Shown here: positions 6,990 through 14,757 of the stretch, one piece after another
How positions within the stretch are numbered: position 1 is the first letter of the stretch
How the letters are laid out: each line of letters begins with the position of its first letter
Assembly: GCF_001571005.1 (NCBI RefSeq)
Contig: NZ_BCST01000013.1
Location: forward strand, 1-36,557
Length of the DNA stretch: 36,557 nt
Source of the DNA: Herbiconiux solani NBRC 106740
Lineage (GTDB): Bacteria > Actinomycetota > Actinomycetes > Actinomycetales > Microbacteriaceae
Direction of reading: 5' to 3'
Program-made: the position numbers and the translations under genes
The notes under the pieces: model-generated
What the model was told of the DNA's origin: nothing
Database searches by the model: none
The model's input: the letters and a program-made list of their open reading frames with translations, nothing else

Positions 6990-8945
6990 TCAGCGGGACT
7001 CCAGGGTGAGGGCGGGGCGGTAGGGGGCGGCGGTCGAGACGACCTGGAGGCCTACCGTGACGGACTGGCCGGACGCCACGGGCGTCGCCCACTGCGAGCC
7101 GGTGCAGGTGACCGTGCGGGACGCGACCTGGCAGTCCATGCCCCAGGCGTTCACGACGGAGGTCGCCCCGGCATCGGGCCACGAGATGCGCCAGCCCGTC
7201 GAGGACCCCGTGTTCGTGAGGACGATCTGGGCGATGTACCCCGTGTCCCACTGGCTCTGGGCCGTCCAGGTGGCGGAGAGGGATCCGGATCCGCCCGCCG
7301 AGCTGGAGGACGGCGACGGCGTTCCCTGCGACGAACCGCCCTGACCGGCCGAGGGCGACCCGGGCGGAGTAGACGGTGACCCGGGGGACGTGGACGGCGC
7401 CGGCACCGGCGACGACGGAGCCTGCGACGGCCCCGGAGGCCCGGGCCGCGCAGTGCCCGGGATCGGCGAGACCGGCGTCAGCCACGGCGCCGCCGGCGTC
7501 TTCGTCGGGGACGGTGATGTCCCCGGCGCCGGCGTCTGCACCGGCACCGACGTCCCGCTGCCGATCAGCGGAGCCAGCGCCGCCACCTTCTCGGCCTGCG
7601 GCGTGACCCAGTCGTCCTTCACGAGGCCGCCGGTGTCACCGCTGTTGGGGTTGAACGACCAGTAGGCGAAGCTGATGCCCGTCGTCTTCAGGTACGAGAC
7701 CATCGTCTCGAACCACGCGCGGTCGCTCGCGGTCTCGAGCTTCGACCCGAACTCCCCGACCAGCACCGGAGCGATGTTCTCGGTCGCGAGGTAGCCCCAG
7801 TTGCCGGTCCAGACAGCGGGCAGGTTGGCCGGGTAGTCGGATGCAGAGAACCACTTCTGGGCGAAGATCGACGCCGGGTAGTCGTGCGGCGAGTAGACGA
7901 CCTGCCCGGGAACGGACAGCTCGACCGGGTCGGATCCCGCATCCGCCAGCCCGCCGCCCCACCAGGTCGACGATCCGTCGCCCTGCTTCTCGACGCCCTC
8001 GACCACGATCAGCAGCTGCGGGTTGACCGCCTGCACGGCATCACCGGCACGCGTCGCCGCGGCCTGCCAGTCGCGGGCGGGGTCGCCGCAGCCCCAGCAG
8101 GCCTGGCCGTGCGGCTCGTTGTGCAGGTCGACGCCGATCACGGTCGGCTCGGCGAGGTAGCGGCGGGCGAGCATCGTCCAGTCGGCGATCCAGCTCTCTT
8201 CGCTGTACTGCGCGGTGTACCAGAGCTCGGACTGCGCCCCCGAATCGGGGCGGTGCCGATCGAGGATGACGTTGAGCCCGTAGGCCTTCGCCCGCTGGAC
8301 GACCTGGTCCATCAGTTCGAGCGGGCTGAGGCTCACGAGCGTCGGGTTGACCCCGGCGTTGATCGAGTTGCTGGCGGATGCGGCGAGGCACTCGCTCGAG
8401 AACGGCAACCGGATCGTATTGAACCCCATCGACGCGATCTGCGCGAGACCGGCGTCGAGACTGATCGTCCAGAGCCCGTGCGGGGCGCAGTTGCTCGTCT
8501 CCATGCCGAACCAGGCCACGCCCTTGATCACATAGGGCGAGCCGTCGGCCTTCTCGAGTGTCGCCCCGTCGGCGTGCAGCCAGCCGGCCAGAGAAGCGGA
8601 TGCGGCGGCAGCCGACGCGGTCGAGGGAGCAGTCGCCGCGAGTTCACCGGCGACAGCGGCGGGGCCGATCGGAGTGTCGGACGCGGTTCCCCCGAACCTG
8701 CTGCCCGGCGCTCCCGGCCCGGCGGTCCCCGTGTGAGGACCCAACGCGGGGGGCGTGGCCGAAGCGACGACCGCTGCCGGGACAGCAGCACCCGCGACAG
8801 CAGCACCCGGCACAGCCGCTTCCGCAGCCGACGACCCCACGGCCGCCGAACCGATCCCGGCCGTCGTGACGACGCCGGCGACCAGCACGAGCGCGGTCAG
8901 AGCCGCGCCCCACCATCGCCCCTTGCGCCTCGTCGTCGGGCCCAC
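6990..8945 (-). CDS. Secreted GH5 endo-beta-1,4-glucanase with C-terminal CBM2
   Basis: A cellulase of about 651 residues. The N-terminus has a Lys/Arg patch (TTRRKGRWW) and a hydrophobic stretch (ALTALVLVAGVVTTAGI), so it is exported or anchored. After an Ala/Thr-rich spacer the GH5 domain (about 125-455) closely follows the Acidothermus E1 pattern: GVAWFGMETSNCAPHGLW, NVILDRHRPDSG, DLHNEPHG with acid/base E277, and LVGEFGS with nucleophile E398. A Pro/Ser/Thr linker leads to a CBM2 (about 550-651) with paired Cys. GTG 8945 was chosen because GGGGAGG lies 5 nt upstream; earlier in-frame starts reach 9029 but precede the ribosome site. An extended -10 (TGGTATGGT) near 8974-8982 suggests its own promoter. 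Confidence 0.9.
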   Translation of the reverse strand: MGPTTRRKGRWWGAALTALVLVAGVVTTAGIGSAAVGSSAAEAAVPGAAVAGAAVPAAVVASATPPALGPHTGTAGPGAPGSRFGGTASDTPIGPAAVAGELAATAPSTASAAAASASLAGWLHADGATLEKADGSPYVIKGVAWFGMETSNCAPHGLWTISLDAGLAQIASMGFNTIRLPFSSECLAASASNSINAGVNPTLVSLSPLELMDQVVQRAKAYGLNVILDRHRPDSGAQSELWYTAQYSEESWIADWTMLARRYLAEPTVIGVDLHNEPHGQACWGCGDPARDWQAAATRAGDAVQAVNPQLLIVVEGVEKQGDGSSTWWGGGLADAGSDPVELSVPGQVVYSPHDYPASIFAQKWFSASDYPANLPAVWTGNWGYLATENIAPVLVGEFGSKLETASDRAWFETMVSYLKTTGISFAYWSFNPNSGDTGGLVKDDWVTPQAEKVAALAPLIGSGTSVPVQTPAPGTSPSPTKTPAAPWLTPVSPIPGTARPGPPGPSQAPSSPVPAPSTSPGSPSTPPGSPSAGQGGSSQGTPSPSSSSAGGSGSLSATWTAQSQWDTGYIAQIVLTNTGSSTGWRISWPDAGATSVVNAWGMDCQVASRTVTCTGSQWATPVASGQSVTVGLQVVSTAAPYRPALTLESR

Positions 8946-8973
8946 GTCATCCTCCCCGGTTCGTCTTGACCAG

Positions 8974-8982
8974 ACCATACCA
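8974..8982 (-). promoter_or_regulatory. Possible extended -10 promoter for the cellulase gene
   Basis: On the minus strand TGGTATGGT resembles an extended -10 (TGn plus TATGGT), about 28 bp before the GTG start. The -35 region is weak (TTCCGG). If real, the cellulase is transcribed separately from mftF, whose stop lies 120 bp upstream. Confidence 0.4.
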
Positions 8983-9065
8983 GCGCCCGCCGACACCGGA
9001 ATCCGCCGCCCGAGCACCGGCGACCGCACGCGTATCGTCGGCCGGGAAACAGCCGCGCCAGCCCC

Positions 9066-10520
9066 CTACCGCTGCCGCCGCACGTCCGGCAGCAACGCCC
9101 GCCACGACCGCCCGCGCACCGCGCTCACCCACACGCCCGCGCCGTACGCGAGGTCGTCGAGCCGCCGTGCCAGCCCGAACCGCACCGGATCCAGCCGCGC
9201 CCGCGTCCGCACCTGCTCGATCGCCACGTCCACCAGGTGCGCCACCACCACCGCCCGCCGCAGCCGCGCCGAGAACAGGCAGCCGACCAGCACCGCGGGC
9301 CACCAGTGCCGCAGCAGCAGCGCCGTCGCCTGCACGAGCGACGCGACGAGACCGTTCGCGGTGAGTCCGGCGGCGACGCGCAGCGGATGCTCGCTCCGCC
9401 CGAGCTTCCGAGACAACCGCCAGGCCGTGAACGCCGAGATCCCGAGCGCGACCGGCACCGACCACCGCCGCTGCGCGAGCAGTGCCGCGACGACCGCCGC
9501 GCTCCACGGCGCGAGCACCGCCGGAGCGATGTCATACGGATGCCGCACCGCCAGCGGGTGCGCCCCGGTTCCGTAGAACGCCTTCCGCGCCAGCCACGCA
9601 CCCGTCGTGGTGCGATGCTCGTGGAAGACCGCGGCGGCCGGCTCGTAACGCACCCGGAGCCCGCGGTCGGCGAGGTTCCAGACCAGGTCGACGTCCTCCC
9701 CCACCCGCATCCCCGCGGTGAACCCCGCCTCGAGCAGCGCCACCCGCCCCACCAGGAACGTGCTCGACACCCACGACACCGTCGCCCGCTGCCGCACGAT
9801 CGCCGGACCGTCACCGAGATCGAGCGACGACCGCGCCTCCTCGTACCGCCCGATCCAGTTCGCCCCTCGCCCGTCGTCATCGACGAGCCCGCGCACCCGG
9901 GGCGCGACGAGCGCCACCCGCGGGTCGGCGAAGTGCCTGATCAGGGTCGCGACGGCATCCGGATGCGCCACCACGTCCGAGTCCACGAACGCCACGAACT
10001 CCGTGGTCACCTCGCGCAGCCCGGCGTTCCGGGCTTCGGCGGGCCCGACGTTCTCCGGCAGCGGCAGGAACCGCGCGCCGTGCCGCTCGACCACGGCCCG
10101 CTGCCGGTCGACGTCGCGCGAGGCGTCGTCGACGACGATGACGGATGCGCCCGCGCCGAGCGCCCCCAACAGTCGGTCGAGCGACTCCGGCCGGTCGCGC
10201 ACCGGGATCACGTAGGTCACCTCGGAGAGATCGCCCTCGGGCAGCGTCTCGACGACCGGGTCGGCGATCCCGGCGTCGACGAGCCGATCGGCCAGCACCT
10301 GGGACGGCCGGTCGCGCACCCGCAGGTCGCGCCCTTCGAACAGCTCCGCCGCCGCGGGCTTGAGGTACAGCACCCGGATCGGCGCACCCCCGATCAGGGC
10401 CCGCCCGCCGTCGCTCACCCGCGTCCGCCGGTTCAGCCGAACGACGCTCCCGATCGGCACCCCGAGCTGTGCCCCCGTCTCGCTCGGCCTCGGCCCTGTG
10501 GCGTCAGGACGATCGCTCAC
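9066..10520 (-). CDS. mftF: Mycofactocin glycosyltransferase MftF
   Basis: A family-2 glycosyltransferase of 484 residues that adds beta-1,4-linked glucose units to the mycofactocin core. The GT2 domain spans about 100-310, with VTYVIPVRDRPESLDRL, VIVVDDASRD near 127-136, the metal-binding DSD at 180-182 (FVAFVDSDVVAHPDA), and VGEDVDLVWNLADRG. The C-terminus has hydrophobic helices (AVLAPWSAAVVAALLAQ, ALLLRHWWPAVLVGCLF), consistent with membrane association. The N-terminal extension (LNRRTRVSDGGRALIGGAPIR) is typical of MftF. GTG 10520 overlaps the mftE stop by 4 bp, so translation is coupled. Family assignment is strong from both sequence and locus. Confidence 0.92.
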   Translation of the reverse strand: MSDRPDATGPRPSETGAQLGVPIGSVVRLNRRTRVSDGGRALIGGAPIRVLYLKPAAAELFEGRDLRVRDRPSQVLADRLVDAGIADPVVETLPEGDLSEVTYVIPVRDRPESLDRLLGALGAGASVIVVDDASRDVDRQRAVVERHGARFLPLPENVGPAEARNAGLREVTTEFVAFVDSDVVAHPDAVATLIRHFADPRVALVAPRVRGLVDDDGRGANWIGRYEEARSSLDLGDGPAIVRQRATVSWVSSTFLVGRVALLEAGFTAGMRVGEDVDLVWNLADRGLRVRYEPAAAVFHEHRTTTGAWLARKAFYGTGAHPLAVRHPYDIAPAVLAPWSAAVVAALLAQRRWSVPVALGISAFTAWRLSRKLGRSEHPLRVAAGLTANGLVASLVQATALLLRHWWPAVLVGCLFSARLRRAVVVAHLVDVAIEQVRTRARLDPVRFGLARRLDDLAYGAGVWVSAVRGRSWRALLPDVRRQR

Positions 10521-11347
10521 CCTCGCGGCCCGTCAGCACCCGTGGCCCCCGCGTGCCGCGCCCGCCCGCCGACGCGGCCGAGCAACCCCCGCGCATCCGG
10601 CTGTGCGCGAACGATCCGCCGCTCCACCTCCGCCGTCATCGACGCGAACAGTTCCTCGCCCTCCTCCGCCGTGGCGCCGGTCGGGTCGCCGAGCACGCCC
10701 GACGACGACACGGCCCCGACCCCCGAGGCGGTGAGGAGCGGCAGCAGCTCGCGCATCGGTCGGGTGTCCCCGGCTCCGGGCAGCGGCTGCCGCACCGACC
10801 CGGGCCGCAGGAAGAGCATCAGCGAGGTCTCGAGCCGGCCGGCGTGCGCATCCGTGATCTCGGGCGGAGCCCCGGCCGGAGCGCACGGCACCCACGACAC
10901 GTCGTGCCCCTCGTCGGTCAGCTGGGGCACGGCCGACACGAGAGTCGACATGTTGCCGCCGTGTCCAATGACGAGCACGATCCGCCCGGCCCAGGTCGAC
11001 AACGACCGGACGAGCTCGATCACGACCGCGCGCAGGGCCTCCTGCCCGATCGACACCGTGCCGGCGAAGGACTGGTGCTCGCCGCTCGCTCCGAAGGCAA
11101 GTGCCGGGGTCACGACGACCGAACGGCCCGAGGTGACCAGTCGTGTGGCGACCGCCTCGGCGGTCTCGGCCGCGATCACCGAGTCGGTGTCGAACGGCAG
11201 GTGCGGCCCGTGCTGTTCGGTGGCGCCGACCGGTACGAGCACGAGCGGCCGCTCGGGCAGCTCCGGCCAGGCCATCCCGCCGAGAAGCACATCCCCGCGG
11301 GGCGCATCACCCCGCGCTCGCCCGTCCCGTCCGTCATCGGCCACCAC
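10517..11347 (-). CDS. mftE: Mycofactocin precursor peptide peptidase MftE (creatininase family)
   Basis: A creatininase-fold metallopeptidase of 276 residues that cleaves modified MftA to release the cross-linked Val-Tyr dipeptide. Metal-binding signatures are VGATEQHGPHLPFDTDS (about 40-56), FGASGEHQSFAGT, VIGHGGNMS and the acidic ITDAHAGRLETS. The start is uncertain. GTG 11347 gives about 24 extra N-terminal residues before MAWPELPERPLVLVPVG; ATG 11275 would give the usual family length, but neither has a clear ribosome site. The gene follows mftD by 54 bp and overlaps mftF by 4 bp. Confidence 0.92.
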   Translation of the reverse strand: MVADDGRDGRARGDAPRGDVLLGGMAWPELPERPLVLVPVGATEQHGPHLPFDTDSVIAAETAEAVATRLVTSGRSVVVTPALAFGASGEHQSFAGTVSIGQEALRAVVIELVRSLSTWAGRIVLVIGHGGNMSTLVSAVPQLTDEGHDVSWVPCAPAGAPPEITDAHAGRLETSLMLFLRPGSVRQPLPGAGDTRPMRELLPLLTASGVGAVSSSGVLGDPTGATAEEGEELFASMTAEVERRIVRAQPDARGLLGRVGGRARHAGATGADGPRG

Positions 11348-11401
11348 GTCAGGCTACCGCGTGCCTAAGACTTCCCCCGAGCCGACGACGTCACCGCGCA
11401 C

Positions 11402-12745
11402 CTACGACTTCGCCTCGGCCTCCGCCTTCGCCAGCGGCTTCGCCGGCGACGCCCGCCGCGTACCCTTGGGCGACGTCGGCGTCGGCGACCCCTCACCCGA
11501 AGCAGCACCCGAAGCACCCCCGGCGCCCCCGGCGCCCCCGGCCGCGGCACCCACCCCGCCCGAGTCCTCAGCCCCGGCACCGAGCGTCCGCTCGAACCCC
11601 TCCGGCACCACGAGATCGTCCCGGCTCAGCTCGTGCACCGAGGCGTGACCTGTCCCGAGCACCGCCGAATCGAGCCCACCGCGCAGGATGTCGAGCACGT
11701 TCTCCACGCCCGCCTGCCCGTTGGCCGCGAGCCCCCAGAGGTACGCCCGCCCGATCATCACGGCCCGGGCCCCCAGGGCCACGGCCTTGGCGACGTCGCC
11801 ACCGCGCCGGATCCCGCCGTCGAGCACGACCTCCACCTGGTCTCCGACGGCCTCGACGACCGACGGCAGCATCCTGATCGTCGCCGGCGTGGTGTCGAGG
11901 TTGTTGCCGCCGTGGTTCGAGACCGAGATCGCGGTGACCCCGGCATCCACGGCCCGGCGCGCGTCGTCGACCCGGGTCACGCCCTTCAGCATGAACGGCC
12001 CGCCCCACTCCTCCCGGAGCCACGCGACGTCCTCCCACGTCGGCGGCGGAGTCTGCATCCATTCGTAGTAGGCGCCGAAGAAGGTGGGCGCGTCGCCCCC
12101 GGGCGGCTGGAGGTTCGGCGCGGTCAGGTCGGGCAGCTGCCCGGCACGCGCGAACTGCCAGAGCCACTTCGGATGCGGTAGCACGTTGGGCGCGAAGGTC
12201 ACCATGGTCTTGAGGTCGAGCTTCTCCGGGATCGACGGGCTCCCCCAGTCGCGCCCGTTCGAGAACGACCAGTCCAGCGTCGCGATCAACCCGCGAGCCC
12301 CGGCCTTCCGGGCCCGGTCCATCCGCTGGATCATCTGCTCCCGCGTCCCGGTCCAGTACATCTGGAAGAAGGTGTCCGGGTTCGCAGCCACGACCTCCTC
12401 GACCGGCTTCGAGGCGAACGAGGACAGCCCCATCGTGATGCCCCGGTTCGCGGCGGCGCGCGCCACGGCGACCTCGCCGTCGGGATGCACGGCCTGCACG
12501 CCGGTCGGCGAGATCATCACCGGGAACGACAGCGGCAGCCCCATGATCGTGGTCGACAGGTCACGCGCGGGCTTGTGCCCGGCGACGTGCGGCGCGAAGC
12601 CGATCTCGCCGAAGGCGCCCACGTTGTCGTCGATCGTGAGCCCGCGCTCCGACCCCGCGACCAGCGCTCCGTAGACCGAGCTGGGCAGTCGCCTCTTGGC
12701 CCGGCGCTGCGCCTCGGCCACCGTCTCGAACCATGCATTCGCCAT
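11402..12745 (-). CDS. mftD: Mycofactocin system FMN-dependent oxidoreductase MftD
   Basis: A flavoprotein of the lactate-oxidase/glycolate-oxidase family, 447 residues. In the pathway it oxidatively deaminates the MftE product to give pre-mycofactocin. Visible features are FPVMISPTGVQAVHPDGE (about 74-91), TLDWSFSNGRDWG, the FMN-contacting Lys in FMLKGV (K254), the active-site His in SVSNHGGNNLDTTP (H278), and the phosphate loop LDGGIRRGGDVAKAVALGA. The catalytic domain ends near residue 388. A Gly/Ala-rich, then Lys-rich tail of about 57 residues follows, which is not typical of MftD. ATG 12745 starts MANAWFETVAEAQ. The gene has its own upstream MftR-like operator and leads the mftDEF unit. 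Confidence 0.93.
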   Translation of the reverse strand: MANAWFETVAEAQRRAKRRLPSSVYGALVAGSERGLTIDDNVGAFGEIGFAPHVAGHKPARDLSTTIMGLPLSFPVMISPTGVQAVHPDGEVAVARAAANRGITMGLSSFASKPVEEVVAANPDTFFQMYWTGTREQMIQRMDRARKAGARGLIATLDWSFSNGRDWGSPSIPEKLDLKTMVTFAPNVLPHPKWLWQFARAGQLPDLTAPNLQPPGGDAPTFFGAYYEWMQTPPPTWEDVAWLREEWGGPFMLKGVTRVDDARRAVDAGVTAISVSNHGGNNLDTTPATIRMLPSVVEAVGDQVEVVLDGGIRRGGDVAKAVALGARAVMIGRAYLWGLAANGQAGVENVLDILRGGLDSAVLGTGHASVHELSRDDLVVPEGFERTLGAGAEDSGGVGAAAGGAGGAGGASGAASGEGSPTPTSPKGTRRASPAKPLAKAEAEAKS

Positions 12746-12797
12746 TGAACTCTCACTCTCTCTGTCGTCGGGAGAACTGATTCCCCAGTCTAGCCCG

Positions 12798-12816
12798 ACT
12801 ATTGACACTCGGTGCC
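12798..12816 (-). promoter_or_regulatory. Probable MftR operator before mftDEF
   Basis: On the minus strand the site reads GGCACCGAGTGTCAATAGT, with palindromic core GGCAC-N3-GTGTC. It matches the site at 19121-19139 at 15 of 19 positions and in the same orientation relative to the downstream genes. It lies in the 76-bp gap between the VWA gene and mftD. A TetR-type palindrome next to mft genes suggests control by MftR; binding is inferred. Confidence 0.7.
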
Positions 12817-12821
12817 AAAAC

Positions 12822-13694
12822 TTATCGCCGGAACACCTCGCCCAGTGCCGGCGCGATGTCGTGGAAGGTGCGGATCGCCCGGAAGGTGCCGCGCCCGATC
12901 CGCGCGAGGTCCCGGCCCAGCTCGACGTCCTTCTCCCCGCTGGTGTCCAGCAGCACGTCGAGCCGCGGCAGCCGCCCGGCGAGCGGCCGCGGATCCGGCC
13001 CCGCGTTGTGCACGCAGTCGGAGAGCAGGATGACGCGGGCGTTCCGGGGCGGCACGCCCGCGAGCTGCCCGGCGGCCAGCTGCAGCGGGAAGGCGAGATT
13101 CGTGAGCCCGCGGGCCGGCAGCCGCAGCATCGCATCGAGCAGTTCCATCGGCCGCACCGGATCGCCGAGCCGCTGCAGCACCACCGCATCCGACCAGAAC
13201 GCGATCACCGACAGCGCGTCCTGCCCGAGCTCCCCGGCGAGCGCGCCGACGGTCGCCGCCGCGGTGCGCACCCGCTCGCCCTTCATCGAGCCCGAGACGT
13301 CGACCGCGAGCACCACCGAGCGCTTCGCGCGCACCCGTTCGCGCACGACGATGTCCTCGTCGTCCGGCACCGGCTTCTCGGCCAGCACCTGCAAGGTGCG
13401 GTCGAGGTCGATGTCGTCGCTGCTCCCCCGGTAGGCCACGCTCCCGAAGCGCCCGGCGCCCCGGTCCCTCGCCGTGTCGGCCACGGGCTTCGGCACCGAC
13501 AGTCGTGCGGCGATCTGCGCGGCGCGGAGCCGCACGGCGGGATCGACGGTTGCCGTCTCCTCCTCCAGCGCCAACGACCCCTCGTCGTCGGTGAACCCGG
13601 CCCCCGAGGCGCTCGGCTTCGTCGCCGCCGCCGACCCGCGGCCCGGTTGCGGTCTCATGACGAGCCCCGAGCCGCTGCCGGCGATGCTGAACAC
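12822..13694 (-). CDS. VWA (von Willebrand factor A) domain protein, partner of MoxR; start uncertain
   Basis: A 290-residue protein if begun at GTG 13694. The VWA domain covers about 125-290, with the MIDAS motif DVSGS at 132-136 (LAVDVSGSMKGERVRT) and a later Asp in LLSDCVHN. VWA proteins next to MoxR ATPases act as metal-dependent adaptors in chaperone-like assembly machines. GTG 13694 has GAGG 8 nt upstream. Yet coding-like sequence in the same frame (NAKPLRRKPKQLTEDP) runs back 37 codons to the MoxR stop TGA with no ATG, GTG or TTG on the way. The overlapping ATGA at 13809 is in another frame. The true N-terminus may be longer. The stop is 76 bp from mftD. Confidence 0.85.
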   Translation of the reverse strand: MFSIAGSGSGLVMRPQPGRGSAAATKPSASGAGFTDDEGSLALEEETATVDPAVRLRAAQIAARLSVPKPVADTARDRGAGRFGSVAYRGSSDDIDLDRTLQVLAEKPVPDDEDIVVRERVRAKRSVVLAVDVSGSMKGERVRTAAATVGALAGELGQDALSVIAFWSDAVVLQRLGDPVRPMELLDAMLRLPARGLTNLAFPLQLAAGQLAGVPPRNARVILLSDCVHNAGPDPRPLAGRLPRLDVLLDTSGEKDVELGRDLARIGRGTFRAIRTFHDIAPALGEVFRR

Positions 13695-13805
13695 CGTCGG
13701 ATCCTCGGTCAGCTGCTTCGGCTTCCGCCGCAGCGGCTTCGCGTTCCGCGAGGGCGGTCGCGCATCCGTCTTGCGGCTGATCGGCGAATCGGCCTCGACC
13801 GCTCT

Positions 13806-14717
13806 TCATCCCGGATCCGCCCGGGCCGGCTCGAGCACGAAACGGTCCTCCCAGATCTCCCGCAGCACCCGCTCCGGGGTCGTCTCCGCCGCCTCGTCGA
13901 CGTGGATGCGGCCGGACAGCGCCACGAGCATCGCGTCGAAGACCGTGTCCTGGTACTCCTCCTGCGTCGGCGCCGGCAGGCCCCGAAGCTCGAACAGCTC
14001 GTGCGCGACCAGTGCGCAGTCGATCGCGCCGCGCACGCTCGAGCCCTGACGCACATCCGGATGCTCGCGGGTCGCCCGCGTGACGGCGACCGCGTCCGGG
14101 ATGATCCGCTCCGAGAGCTCGCCGTGGAGTCCTGTGCGCAACGCCACGATCCCCCGTTCGGCCTCGGCGTCCTGGTAGCCGACGACGATCCGGTTGAGCC
14201 GGTCGGAGACGCTCGTCGACAGCCGGGTGGTGCCGACGTTGTCGAAGGGGTTCATCGAGGCGATCACCCGGAAGGTGGGCTGCGCCTCGACCCGGCCCAC
14301 CCGCGGCACCTCGACGGCCCGGTCGGCCATCGCGGTGAGCAGGGTGTTCAGGGTGTCCTCGGGCGCTCGGTTGAACTCCTCGATGTAAAGAAACCCGCCC
14401 TGCCGCATCGCCTCGACGAGGGGTCCGGCGACGAAGTTGTCGGCGCTGTAGTCCTCCCTCAGCACCCGGGCCGGGTTGTGGTGCCCGACGAGCTTGGCGG
14501 GGGTCAGGTCGGCGTTGCCCTCGACGAACAGCAGCGGGATGCCCCACTCCTCGGTGATCGCCTTGAGCATCGTGGTCTTGCTCGTGCCCGGCGGCCCCTC
14601 GAGCACCAGGTCGCGCCCCGCGGCCACGGCCGCGAGCGCGAGTTCCAGTTCGCGCTCGCGGCCGACCAGGTGCGAGGCAATGCGCCGCCGGGTGTCGGTG
14701 ATGTCCGTCTCGCCCAT
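13806..14717 (-). CDS. MoxR family AAA+ ATPase
   Basis: An AAA+ ATPase of 303 residues. Walker A is GPPGTSKT at 41-48 and Walker B FLYIEEF at 109-115, then VIASMNPFDNVGTTRLS (sensor region) and SDRLNRIVVGY. MoxR ATPases work with VWA proteins as chaperones; the founding member is linked to methanol dehydrogenase maturation in methylotrophs. Here it lies in the mycofactocin locus, 40 bp downstream of an SDR and directly before a VWA gene in the same reading frame. ATG 14717 is preferred because AAGGA lies 5 nt upstream; ATG 14723 is an alternative. A role in assembling or activating mycofactocin dehydrogenases is inference. Confidence 0.9.
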   Translation of the reverse strand: MGETDITDTRRRIASHLVGRERELELALAAVAAGRDLVLEGPPGTSKTTMLKAITEEWGIPLLFVEGNADLTPAKLVGHHNPARVLREDYSADNFVAGPLVEAMRQGGFLYIEEFNRAPEDTLNTLLTAMADRAVEVPRVGRVEAQPTFRVIASMNPFDNVGTTRLSTSVSDRLNRIVVGYQDAEAERGIVALRTGLHGELSERIIPDAVAVTRATREHPDVRQGSSVRGAIDCALVAHELFELRGLPAPTQEEYQDTVFDAMLVALSGRIHVDEAAETTPERVLREIWEDRFVLEPARADPG

Positions 14718-14757
14718 CCTCATCCTTCGATCGATTCCGATTCCGTCGTGCGTGCCG

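Noticed and set aside
8946-9029. Longer N-terminus for the cellulase starting at 9029
   Set aside because: It precedes the clear GGGGAGG ribosome site and the -10-like sequence, and adds residues before the signal sequence.
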